This document shows positions 20,853 to 30,100 of a stretch of 64,000 nucleotides of DNA, piece after piece. Source of the stretch: Arctopsyche grandis (lineage: Eukaryota; Arthropoda; Insecta; Trichoptera; Hydropsychidae); assembly GCF_051622035.1 (NCBI RefSeq), contig NC_135358.1, forward strand, positions 8,349,001-8,413,000. Direction: 5' to 3'. A model generated the notes under the pieces. The model was given only the letters and a program-made list of their open reading frames with translations, was not told where the DNA came from and did not search any database. The translations under genes were made by a program, and so were the position numbers. How positions within the stretch are numbered: the stretch's first letter is position 1; the number at the start of each line of letters is the position of its first letter.

Positions 20853-22449
20853 ATGCAGGCCAGGCGAAGGGTAGGCGGTCGAGTCCACAGTCCAGAGGGC
20901 CTGCAGGTGCAGGTGCAGGTGGGGCCGGAAACGGAAGCGGACGCGGACGCGGACGAGGACACGGAAGTGGAAGTGGAGTTGGGCAACGTGATGGCGTCGC
21001 GCGACCGCACCAACGAGCTGCAGGCGGCCGTGCGCTCGCTCAGGGGCGGCGCCATGGGGGGCGCTCTTCCCCGCCGCACCTCCTCCGCCCCCCACCTGTT
21101 GCACACCTACTCGCAGTTCATGCACACTGCTCGACTCATCAGCAAGAATATCACCAGCACCTATTCCAAGTTGGAGAAGTTGGCACTATGTATAACAAAT
21201 TCTTCTTCTTCTTCTTCTTCTCCTTCTCCAATTTAAACACAAACCAAATACCGTATTGGTTTGACTGTAATGCGAGCTTTTTATAAAAAAAGCAACACTA
21301 ACGTAGAAGGGGGTCAACTTCATTATTTTTATTAAAAAGCAGATTTGAAAAATAGAGGTCGTCGTATAATAGTAAAACTAATGTGGTAATTTGTAATAAT
21401 TTGTAGTATGTAGTATTATAATTATAAAAAGAAAAAGCTTTTATTTATCTATTTAAAGAATTCCATCTAAAAGATAGATCTATCTATCATCAATAGTTGA
21501 ATAGTATTTCTAGAAATATTTTCTTTCCTAATTCACATTTGATAAATCTTGAGCTGTAAATCATAATTTCCTCTACTATGAATTCTTGAGAAATCAGAAA
21601 CGAAAACTTATATCTCGTTTCTTTGTAACAAGTATTATTCGACCGTTAAAGTTATAAATTTAACTTTGGTTCTTTAAACTTTTTCTAGTGGCCAAAAAGA
21701 AGTCGTTATTTGATGACCGTCCTGCAGAAATACAAGAATTGACATATATAATTAAAGGAGATTTGGGATCGCTCAACCAACAAATAGCAAAATTAGGAGA
21801 AATGCCACGTGGACAGCGACACATTCAGTCACATTCTTCCAGCGTCGTACTCGCTTTACAATCACGACTGGCTTCAATGAGTACTCATTTTAAACAGGTA
21901 TATTGAATGCATTGGAATATTTAATAATCTTCAATTATATCTATATTATTTTAATAATGTAAATGTTTTACTCTCCCTCAGGTGTTAGAAGTTCGATCTG
22001 AAAATTTAAAACATCAGAATAATAGAAGGGAGCATTTCACTAAAGGATTGCCGCCATTGAAAGGTTCGGGCAGCTTAATGAACGATGATCATGTTAGTAT
22101 TGATGTAGACGGACTTTCGAAAAATTCGTCACTACAGAGCCAACAGATGGTTTTACTAGATGAAACTGATACATACGTAGCTCAAAGAGCAGAAACTATG
22201 CATAATATAGAAAGTACCATAGTTGAACTCGGTGGAATATTTCAACAATTAGCTCATATGGTCAAGGAGCAGGATGAAGCAGTTTCTAGAATCGATGCCA
22301 ATATTGAAGATGCAGAATTGAACATAGAAGCAGCACACTCGCAAATTTTAAAATATTTTCAGTCAGTGACAGGCAACAGGATGTTAATGCTAAAAATATT
22401 TGGGGTGCTAATATTTTTCTTTATATTCTTTGTTGTATTTGTATCTTAA
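20853..22449 (+). CDS. Syx5: syntaxin-5 (Golgi Qa-SNARE)
   Basis: SNARE for ER-Golgi and intra-Golgi vesicle fusion. Three exons: 20853-21189, 21689-21897, 21982-22449, all GT-AG and in frame, giving 337 aa. The conserved part starts MASRDRTNELQ (Met at 20991). An N-terminal Habc bundle follows (KLEKLALLAKKKSLFDDRPA, QELTYIIKGDLGSLNQQI, then RLASMSTHFKQVLEVRSENL). The Qa-SNARE motif is near residues 248-308 (TMHNIESTIVELGGIFQQL), with the zero-layer Gln in FQQLAHMV. A C-terminal membrane anchor of about 20 residues (IFGVLIFFFIFFVVF) ends the protein. Two in-frame starts exist: 20853 gives a 46-residue acidic extension beginning MQARRRVGGR; 20991 gives a 291-aa short form, like the two forms known for mammalian syntaxin-5. 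AATAAA lies at 22543-22548. The first exon is far more GC-rich than the others. Confidence 0.93.
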
Positions 22450-23690
22450 ATAATTTTATTACAGTTTATATCATAAAAAATCACTCAATGTTTTACAAAA
22501 ATGTTTATTTCTCATCATCGTATTGGTTTGAATATATTCACCAATAAAACACATACTTCTAAAATTTATATATCGCTTATAAGGATTAATACATTTTTGA
22601 ACAGTGGTGTCAAAGCATGAATAGTGCCTATGTTGATTTCAGCTACAATATATACATTTAACCGTACACTGATTGTGGTCATTAATATTCATCAGAAATG
22701 AATGTCACGCATTTGACTTGACTTCTTATTGCGATACGTGATAATTTGTTCAATAGAAAATGTGTTTTTGTACATTTTTTTCTCGACTAGTTTACAAACT
22801 TAAGGAGAAAAAATTATACAAAATTTTTTGAAGATTATATGTATTACTTTATGATATAAATTTTATGTAGTAATTACTAATCCACCAACCGATTAGTTAT
22901 ATAATTGGTAGAACTATTGTGATGCTGTTGACAATAGTTACGTATGAAAGAAGGTAGCTGACTAGGTTTTGATACCACTAATTACATTCCATTTCAAAAT
23001 ATATTGAGTGTTGCAATCCTATAGCATATTTACTAAACATAAAAAAAGGAGTTGAATGAGTGGATTTTATTAAAATTGATCAAAATATCTATGAATTAAA
23101 AACGAACATTTGAGTTTTAAAATTTTATGAGAAATAAGATGGCTTTTATAATGTTACATATTATGTATAACCAATGTGTTGACCAAATTGTTATTTGATC
23201 TTGACAAATTGATTTTGTTTAAATTTATTTACATTGTGAATTTTAAAGGCGTTGGTAATTTTGATACTTGCATGATAAATAGCCACTGATTGAGTTCTTC
23301 GAAAATGCTGTAAACATCACACCTAATGTGGTGTGATGTTTGTACCACATCCAGTGAATTGTTACAATATTTTCGTGTAACCCAGACGGCATTTTGATTC
23401 CATACAAGCATATATTATGATTTTAAATTATTTTCTCTATTGATTTCGAATTTTTATAATAAAAATATATATTTCAGTAATTATTCGCTACCCTTTTAAT
23501 AATCCAAAATTCCTTATTTTTGGGAAGCATATTTTTACTTTGCGTCCGAGATTTTAAATTTATTTATGTCGTTATAGAGGTCAATGAATTTGACCCATAA
23601 AATCTTCAATATTAGTTCACTACCTCCCCCCCAATGAATATAAACTGAAAGAGGTTGACATTGAAGAATAAGAAGGTTGTCCAGCAGGGG
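22450..23690. other. syntaxin-5 3' UTR and AT-rich intergenic DNA
   Basis: No gene seen after the AATAAA at 22543. A short perfect hairpin (AAACATCACACCTAATGTGGTGTGATGTTT) lies at 23311-23341. Confidence 0.4.
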
Positions 23691-23691
23691 C

Positions 23692-23790
23692 GTCATTTCA
23701 GCTTTTCCCAGGGGGGGGCAAAATTTTTGACCAGTAATGAATGACTTTCTAGGGGGGGGGGGTGTATTATATTAAAAAAATGAGTGAATT
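23692..23790. mobile_element. hAT-like terminal fragment
   Basis: Begins CAGGGGCGTCATTTCAGC, the CAGGGG-type start common in hAT termini, then runs of G. A decayed copy of the same start, GCGTCATTTCAGCTTTTTTC, is at 41809-41890. The opposite terminus was not found. Confidence 0.4.
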
Positions 23791-24253
23791 TTAACTATTT
23801 CTTTTAATATTTTTTTATTTATATATTTTTACCAATAAAAGTAATATAAAAATAATTTTAAAACATTTATTTGGGTATAAACGCAAAAAATAGTACAAAA
23901 AAGATAAACGCATATTTATAAAGTACAAAATAAAAAATGGTTTAAAAAATACATTATACGTAAATATGATACATGACATTCACATTATTTTTTTTTCGAT
24001 GTTTATCAATTTTTAATTGATTTTTGATCTACATATATCCTCGTGCGTCACTGAATTAATAAATACGAGGAGCCATTACTAAGAGAGGCGGTCAGGATGC
24101 TTTTGCCAAAAAAAAAGGGTTCACTGTTGTCAGCCTTTTTTTTGTTCTCTAGAATTGTAGGAAAATAGTAATTGATAATATTTAACCCTTTTTCTTGGGA
24201 AATGGAAACTCCACCGCCTAAGACTAGTCAATGCGAACTTACAGTATTGACAA

Positions 24254-24930
24254 CTAGTGTTGTGCCCGTTGATTTCAACGGGTGGTTTCGAAAAGGAATT
24301 GAAACACGAATAAAAATAAAGTTATGTTATATATAAATATAATATAAGATAATTTATAGGCGCACGCGCACGTAATAAGAAGTGGCACATTATATTCTTA
24401 GCAATCCAACCCGTTCGAAATGATTAATGAATGTGTGTGTATGTGTGCACCTCTAGAATCCAGAATCGAAATCGAAACGGCTGGTTTTGGAAAGATATTG
24501 ATGCACGAATTATGAAGTGATATGTTTTGTGCATCACCAACGCCACCAGCACTTCCGACGACCCCTGCACCTCCGACGCCCCCAAAGCCCCCAACATCCC
24601 CGGGGCTTCGCCCCCAGAACCCACGACGGCCCCAGCACCTCCGGCGCATATACACCTGGAGCCCCCCATTTACTTGATCCACCGCTGGTTGGCATACAGT
24701 GGTTGCTTTTTATCATAGTCTTGTTTGTAGCAGACTAGAATGTGCCTATGATTATCAATTTATGGTCACCTTTTTATCAAGCTCAGATCTACTTCTACGT
24801 TTTTTAACATACAAATTTGGCCATAAAAATACATTAATTACTTATAATAATATAGATAATAGAATCGTGTATTTAAAAAACTTCTGATCTTACGCTGTTG
24901 TACAGATTTATAAACTCCCAAATTAACACT
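24254..24930 (-). mobile_element. Helitron copy 2 (3' end at 24254)
   Basis: On the minus strand the sequence ends with the hairpin CCCGTTGAAATCAACGGG, CACAACA, CTAG and then T, exactly as in the copy ending at 621. The preceding bases up to ATTCGTGTTTCAATTCC also match. The right limit is a guess; a GC-rich, Pro-codon-like block at 24535-24670 lies inside and is not called as a gene. Confidence 0.55.
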
Positions 24931-24937
24931 ATAGTGT

Positions 24938-25382
24938 TATGCGGGCTCTTCACTCGCCCGTGAAAATCGCGCCACGACTCAATGAGTGTGGTGACATCTT
25001 TTTACTACTTTTTACTAACCCCTTAGCTTATACGCAAGTGTATAACAGTGGCGTACGTTGAAATTGTTTCAAATCGAGCGTGGGCCGTGATGGTTTGCAT
25101 CATTCTGCGAAATGGTGGCTACTCCCCTGGACTTCGCACAGAGTTACCGGCCAATAACGGGGAACGTCGCAAACCGGTATTCGACAGCTCGGCGACGAAA
25201 GAATCACGTTTTCACCGTGTGTGTGAATCGAAATGTGAGTGTGTGCGTTTCGCTTCGTCGTCGGGAAAAAAAATACGGGAACGCCACAACGCGCGAAATC
25301 AACGCGCGAAACACACACACTCACATTTCGACTCACACGCACGATGTTCGCGGCCGCACACGATGCGAGTGAAGAGCCCGCT
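24938..25382. mobile_element. palindromic element with GCGGGCTC termini
   Basis: Ends GCGGGCTCTTCACTCGC (24938) and GCGAGTGAAGAGCCCGC (25366) are inverted. A second inverted pair inside (AATGTGAGTGTGTGCGTTTCG and the complementary CGCGAAACACACACACTCACATT) gives a long imperfect hairpin. ORFs on both strands follow the palindrome and are not called. Confidence 0.65.
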
Positions 25383-25456
25383 TTAAAGGAGATGATAACT
25401 TCAATGTTCAAGATAAGATATACTAGATCTCTCTAGTATAATAATACTACATATAC

Positions 25457-25460
<4 letters not shown>

Positions 25461-25549
<89 letters not shown>
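25461..25549. repeat. (TA)n microsatellite
   Basis: An uninterrupted run of alternating T and A of about 89 bp. Confidence 0.95.
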
Positions 25550-25554
<5 letters not shown>

Positions 25555-25732
25555 GCTATTCTGTGTGCCTGTCTATCTGTCTGAAATAATACTCGCCGTA
25601 CTATAATAGTCATTTCGATTCGACATACATATGTCCGTCACAGCTAAACCACTGTATATACGAATACAATAACAAAAGAAAAAAACTTCTATATATACTA
25701 ATTGCTACTAATGTTTCTATTTGGCAGAGAAT

Positions 25733-26270
25733 TTACCGCCATCTATTGAAAAATGATTTAATTAATTTTTCTATTGGTGTTGTACGAACGCCAGGGGTGC
25801 TCAATCGAGAGCCCCCTGAAGTCGGTTTTGTGAGATAGCTCGTGGTAAGCGTAGGCGGGGCTGGTTTCCTCAAGGTGCCTTCCTTCGTCGTCAGTGGTCT
25901 GGTCTCTGCTGATGATGGCTGCTCTGCTCTGTCCCTTTCTCTTTCGTACAGTGGGCGTGGGATGCGTGATGTCGAAAAAGGGCGGGAGATTATATAACAA
26001 TGAAAACAGATCGTAAATCTGATTACAATGATTATATTTCCACGTTGAATGTACATAGAGCAAACAGGGGGAAAGAGGGAGGGGGAGTCAACAAAGAAAC
26101 CACGGGTGCCTTTTGAGGTTAGCCACGCGTAGAGTTGTCTGCCTTCTGGACGAAGACAGACCAGGCTTCCTCTGGTGCACACTAGACGGATACTGGAGCT
26201 GGTCTCCAAGTATCGTCACAACCCCACCAGTCTCAAGCTGGTGGTCGGTGGCAAGAAGCGAAGGGCCACG
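25733..26270. other. unassigned stretch
   Basis: A 158-aa minus-strand ORF is open at 25733-26209, but it has no recognisable domain, low-complexity spacing and no splice context. Given the surrounding elements it is probably retroelement debris. Confidence 0.35.
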
Positions 26271-26274
26271 TAAA

Positions 26275-26420
26275 CACCTGTAGCGGCTCTATGACATGGT
26301 CGGGTTTCGGTCACCATCCTGCGAGCTGGGACCAACTCGGCCATGTTGCTCGCTGCTAAACTAATTCTTTCCCAACCGTCATAATAAATAGTCGTGTGTA
26401 CAACACGCCGTCGTTTCATT
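26275..26420 (+). repeat. diverged family C LTR-like copy
   Basis: TGTAGCGGCTC, GACATGGTCGGGTTT, CTGCGAGCTGGGACCAACTC and CATAATAAATAGTCGTGTG parallel the 18273-18434 element in order. It lacks the matching 3' end. Confidence 0.45.
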
Positions 26421-26479
26421 CCCTTCGACCTCGATACACCCAAGTGTTTACGCGCCAACCGTTTATCGAACAACTGTCC

Positions 26480-27627
26480 GCTGGCCGTTGCCTGTCAGGG
26501 TGGCCAGCACAAAAATATATCGGCCAAATCGTGGGCCGTGTTCTTCACCAGACGAAGGAAGTTAATACCGCCGCAACTCTTCATCGACGGGCACGAGGTG
26601 AAATATAATAGATCGATCCGATACCTGGGAGTATGGATCGATGACAAATTTCGCTTCACTGTACATACAGAAAAGGCGGCGCCAAAAGCAGCAGGAGTTG
26701 CCGAAGACTTGGCCAGGTTGATGCCCAACATAGGAGGACCCAAAACAAACAGAATAAAACTTTATAATGAAGTAGTCCACTCGGTTCTGTTGTACGGCGC
26801 TCCGATATGGGCGGATGCAATGATAACGGAAAAGGCGAGACTCAACATAGCAAGAGTTCAGCGAAGAAGTGCGCTAAGAGTTGCTGCTGCATATCGCACG
26901 GTATCCGAAGCAGCCATCCTTGCAATAACAGCCATACCACCCATCGATCTGCTCGCAGAAGAGCGGAAAGCGGTCTACAGAGGGGAGCAAAAAAATGACT
27001 CAAAAGAAAGAACTATGTCTTTGTGGCAGACTCGATGGGATGCGTCAACTAAGGGTCGGTGGACGCATCGACTCATCAGAGGCCTGAGGGTTTGGAGCCG
27101 GAGAAAACATGGTGAACTGTGCTTTCACCTAACTCAAATTTTAACAGGACATGGCTGCTTCGGAAGCTATCTGCACAAGATAGGAAAAAGAGCAACACCA
27201 GGATGTCATCACTGCAGTGCAGAAAACGACGATGCTGAACACACTGCATTCGATTGTCCAGCATGGAACGTACATAGAACCAATCTAAATAATGAACTCA
27301 GTGCTAACTCATTAACGACGACTAAAATGATTCCTGCTATGCTTGAGAGTGCAGAGGCGTGGACAGCGTGCACTACGTTTGCAGTATGCATCATGTGGGA
27401 GAAAGAAGAGGCAGAACGCGATCGAGAGAAAAGAAGTCGGACTTTGTAAAATGACGAGAGCCTAGATGGCTATCCTGGCTGCCACCCTTGAGCAATACTT
27501 AATTAGTAACCGGGTGGTAGCTGAAGAGGAGGGGGGTTTTAGTGGGTAAAAATCCCACACTACCACCGGAATTAAACACGTCGGTGGTGTCTTCTAGAAG
27601 ATTTCCCCCCGCCGGAAAAAAAAAAAA
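26480..27627 (+). mobile_element. 5'-truncated R1-clade non-LTR retrotransposon
   Basis: An open frame to 27449 encodes the end of a reverse transcriptase ORF2. It has the thumb region (RSIRYLGVWIDDKFRFTVHT), VVHSVLLYGAPIWADAM, ARLNIARVQRRSALRVAAAY, and a C-terminal CCHC zinc knuckle (CHHC-x10-H-x4-C, residues PGCHHCSAENDDAEHTAFDC). The R1 clade typically carries this knuckle. The 3' UTR has the hairpin TTTTAGTGGGTAAAAATCCCAC, and the element ends in an A run at 27616-27627. The frame is still open for about 320 codons, so the insertion is fairly recent, but the catalytic RT core (FADD) is missing. Coding sequence before 26500 is not clearly part of the element. Confidence 0.8.
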
Positions 27628-27745
27628 TCGTGGGTCTGGTGTTTTATATTATTTACATGTAGATAGGTAGTTTTTACCTTTTTTTCATATTAAACAATTA
27701 AACATAAATATTAAATGAAATATATTTAAAAGAGCTAAAGAGATT

Positions 27746-27800
27746 TTAGTGACTTTTGGGCAAGCCCCTTTTTATCAATAATCACCGAACCGTCCTTATC
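27746..27800. repeat. dispersed repeat B, copy 2
   Basis: GAGATTTTAGTGACTTTTGG, then ATAATCACCGAACCG; same unit as 42-110 and 42350-42412. Confidence 0.5.
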
Positions 27801-28110
27801 TAGGGGTCGTGGTGTGTTCTGAGTATGTTCCGCTTGAATAGAAATGCATTCCAGAGGGGTGCGGGCATTTGTGTGACGGGGGAGTATGCGAGTGCATCGA
27901 TAAGGAATAATACGCGATGTAATATATTCCTACATATGTCTAGTCGATTATAATAAAAATCTCAAAAAAAAAAAAGTATTTGCGACCAATTTTGTGAGCA
28001 GTTTTCTTGCGACCAACTTTCAAGTGCGACGGGAGATCCTCGCGAGCGATTTTCATGCGAGCGGTTATCCTGTTAGCGATTCACACATGACTAGCAATCA
28101 CTAATCACCA

Positions 28111-28309
28111 TAAAAGTAGAATGCATAGAATGGTCATTATTAAGAAAAATTTTCGTCTAAAAGCGAGCCATCGAAGAGAGAGACGGAAAGTCAAAAGAGA
28201 GACAAGAGAGAGACGAAGTTTAGCAAACAATGAACAAACTCTGCCGCGCAGAGTTTTTGTAGCAACATTTTTGGAGGCTGAGAGCGATTCTATGCATTCT
28301 ACTTCTATG
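28111..28309. mobile_element. MITE family E, copy 1
   Basis: Inverted ends AGTAGAATGCATAGAAT and ATTCTATGCATTCTACT. The interior includes GAGCCATCGAAGAGAGAGAC and CTCTGCCGCGCAGAGTTT. Near-identical copies lie at 29447-29638 and, inverted, 55554-55735 in an ATG4 intron. Non-coding. Confidence 0.8.
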
Positions 28310-28332
28310 CGAATCACCGAAACGCACTATTT

Positions 28333-28651
28333 TTTTTTACACCCTTTTCTTTTCAGGGATCATATATATATTTGAAAATATTGCACAAATTCGAAGAGAG
28401 GAAACAGTCGCCATATTCTATCCATCAAATCGCTCTCATGGGGGCGTCTGAGGGTAAAGAGGTGGGACAATGGTTCGGATCGAACACTGTCGCGCAAGTG
28501 CTCTAGTAATCATTTTTATTTTTATTCAAATCGATCTTTTTTTAATTACACAACGATGTTTTTAGATCTTTTTGCGTTGTTGTAATAAAATATTGAAATT
28601 TTATATTGTACGCATTTGTGTAGCGTGTTATAAATGTTTATATAAATGTGT
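28333..28651 (+). pseudogene. duplicated ATG4 exon 3 with flanking intron
   Basis: 28357-28505 is a near-copy of ATG4 exon 3 (minus strand, 55895-56041): same acceptor context (TTTTCTTTTCAG) and the reading HKFEERKQSPYSIHQ, ASEGKEVGQWFG. Differences I see are a 2-bp TA gain in the first codons (frameshift), one silent change, a Pro-to-Ser change and AAG to TAG at the last codon. The following intron matches the ATG4 locus to 28651, where a solo LTR interrupts it; it resumes at 29428-29446 and continues into the same MITE family. No other ATG4 exons are nearby, so it cannot encode a protease. Confidence 0.9.
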
Positions 28652-29427
28652 TGTAGGAATCTCGTCGTCGTCATCGTCATCGAAACATTCGAGAATATTC
28701 CGCAACAACAAACTACATTCCCGAAAACCAGACGTCGTACACCTGCAGTCATTATATTAAACTCAAGCGGAACGCCCCTACCAGTCGAGTGGAACCAAAA
28801 CGGTCGAAACACGCCGCCACCATTAAACCACATCGAGCGGAACGGCGCCAATCATTCCAGAAAATTCTACGCCTCGACAAAAGTGCATTCCTCGTTCACG
28901 CATCAACAACCACATGCGCTTACGCATCAACAACCACTTCCATCAATCGTTCCAGAAAATTCTACGCCTCGACAAAAGTGCATTCCTTTCTTACGCATCA
29001 ACAAACCACCACCATCGGTCAGGCGATTCCAGAAACACTATAAAAGGAGGTACAACCCAAACAACGCCAGTCGACCCACAGCAGCAAGTGTCGACATACA
29101 GCTCCTGACCAGCCACCACTACACTACGCGGACTTGGAAGATCAACCAGCCGGACGAGCCAGCAACACACTGCCGTATCCAGAGACCTTCCGAACATAGC
29201 CGAACAACGAGCCAGCAACACACTGCCGCATCCAGAGACCTTCTGAACATAGCTGAATGCCGAGCCAGCGACACTCTACCATATCCAGAGACCGCTGAAC
29301 GACATACTTTTGCCCACAAATACTATACCTTTGTACAACCATAGGCAAACAATAAAACTTTATAAAACTAGCACAACAGTGTTTCGTTAGGCCGGGATAC
29401 GGTCAACACATCGCTACCCCGCCTACA
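28652..29427 (+). mobile_element. solo LTR of a retrotransposon
   Basis: 776 bp from TGTAGGAATC to CCCGCCTACA (TG...CA with a 6-bp inverted end), flanked by the 4-bp direct repeat GTGT (28648-28651 and 29428-29431). The uninterrupted site is preserved in the ATG4 intron near 55750, which proves insertion. A TATA box (TATAAAAGG, 29039) and AATAAA (29351) outline U3, R and U5 in the plus direction. The U3 part contains a tandem duplication of about 80 bp (TTCTACGCCTCGACAAAAGT twice), and 29140-29290 has three copies of a unit of about 50 bp (GAGCCAGC-ACAC, CCAGAGACC). The long ORF across it is incidental. Confidence 0.88.
29039..29047 (+). promoter_or_regulatory. TATA box in the solo LTR
   Basis: TATAAAAGG followed by GAGG, about 310 bp before the LTR polyadenylation signal. 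It faces the striatin gene, whose start codon is about 1.1 kb downstream. Confidence 0.55.
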
Positions 29428-29446
29428 GTGTTTTTACTGTTATCAG

Positions 29447-29638
29447 CATAGAAGTAGAATGCATAGAATGGTCATTGTTAACAAAAGTACCGTCTAAAAG
29501 TGAGCCATCGAAGAGAGAGACGGAAAGTCAGAAGAGAGACAAGAGAGGGAGAGAGACGAAGTTTAGCAAACAACGAACAAACTCTGCCGCGCAGAGTTTT
29601 TGTAGCAACATTTTTGGAGGCTGAGAGCGATTCTATGC
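29447..29638. mobile_element. MITE family E, copy 2 (right end cut)
   Basis: Begins with the full end CATAGAAGTAGAATGCATAG next to GTTATCAG, the same junction as in the ATG4 intron, but stops at GATTCTATGC, losing about 14 bp of the other terminus. It therefore arrived together with the ATG4 segment. Confidence 0.8.
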
Positions 29639-30100
29639 TAATCACAGAACCGCACTGTTTGTCAATAGCCAAAACTGGCGAAGAGCGAGGAGAGAAAAGC
29701 CAAAGTGCGCGGGGAGACAGGTGGCAACACTTGGGACGGAAAAAGCCGTGTCGGTGTCGGTGGCGGTTGAGAGTGTTGGTGCGCGCGTGTGGAGCGGCGA
29801 TGGTGGTGTGCGTGTTTGTACGCGTACGATGGCGATGGTGATGGTGATGGTGGTTGCGTGTGATTGCGGTGTGTGAGTGTGTGGGAGTGAGTGAGTGAGT
29901 GAGTGAGTGCGGTGTCGGCGTGCGCGGCTGCGGCCCGCCTTTGGCTCCCCGCCGCCCCCCCGCCGCCCCGCACGCGCCGCTCCCCGCCGCCCCCCCGCCC
30001 CCGCCACCGCCACCGCCACCGCCACCGCCCCCGCCCCTGCCCCATGATAATCGGTGACAAGTTCGGCAATGGTGGGCATGTCATGAAAATACCGCCGGCC

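Noticed and set aside
24398-24740. Gly-rich (minus) or Pro-rich (plus) small protein
   Set aside because: Low-complexity GC-rich block inside a Helitron-associated region; both strands are open and no conserved motif is present.
25461-25549. CRISPR-like or satellite array
   Set aside because: Simple TA dinucleotide repeat; there is no CRISPR-type repeat-spacer structure anywhere in the window.
28333-28510. A second functional ATG4 gene
   Set aside because: Only one exon is present, it has a 2-bp frameshift and a stop at the last codon, and no other ATG4 exons are nearby.
28646-29344. 232-aa plus-strand ORF (and overlapping frames) upstream of striatin
   Set aside because: It lies wholly within the solo LTR and follows its internal tandem repeats; frames are open on both strands. 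No protein family is visible.
29903-30043. Striatin start at 29903
   Set aside because: The codon is GTG; the reading upstream of 30044 is Pro/Arg low complexity without family similarity.
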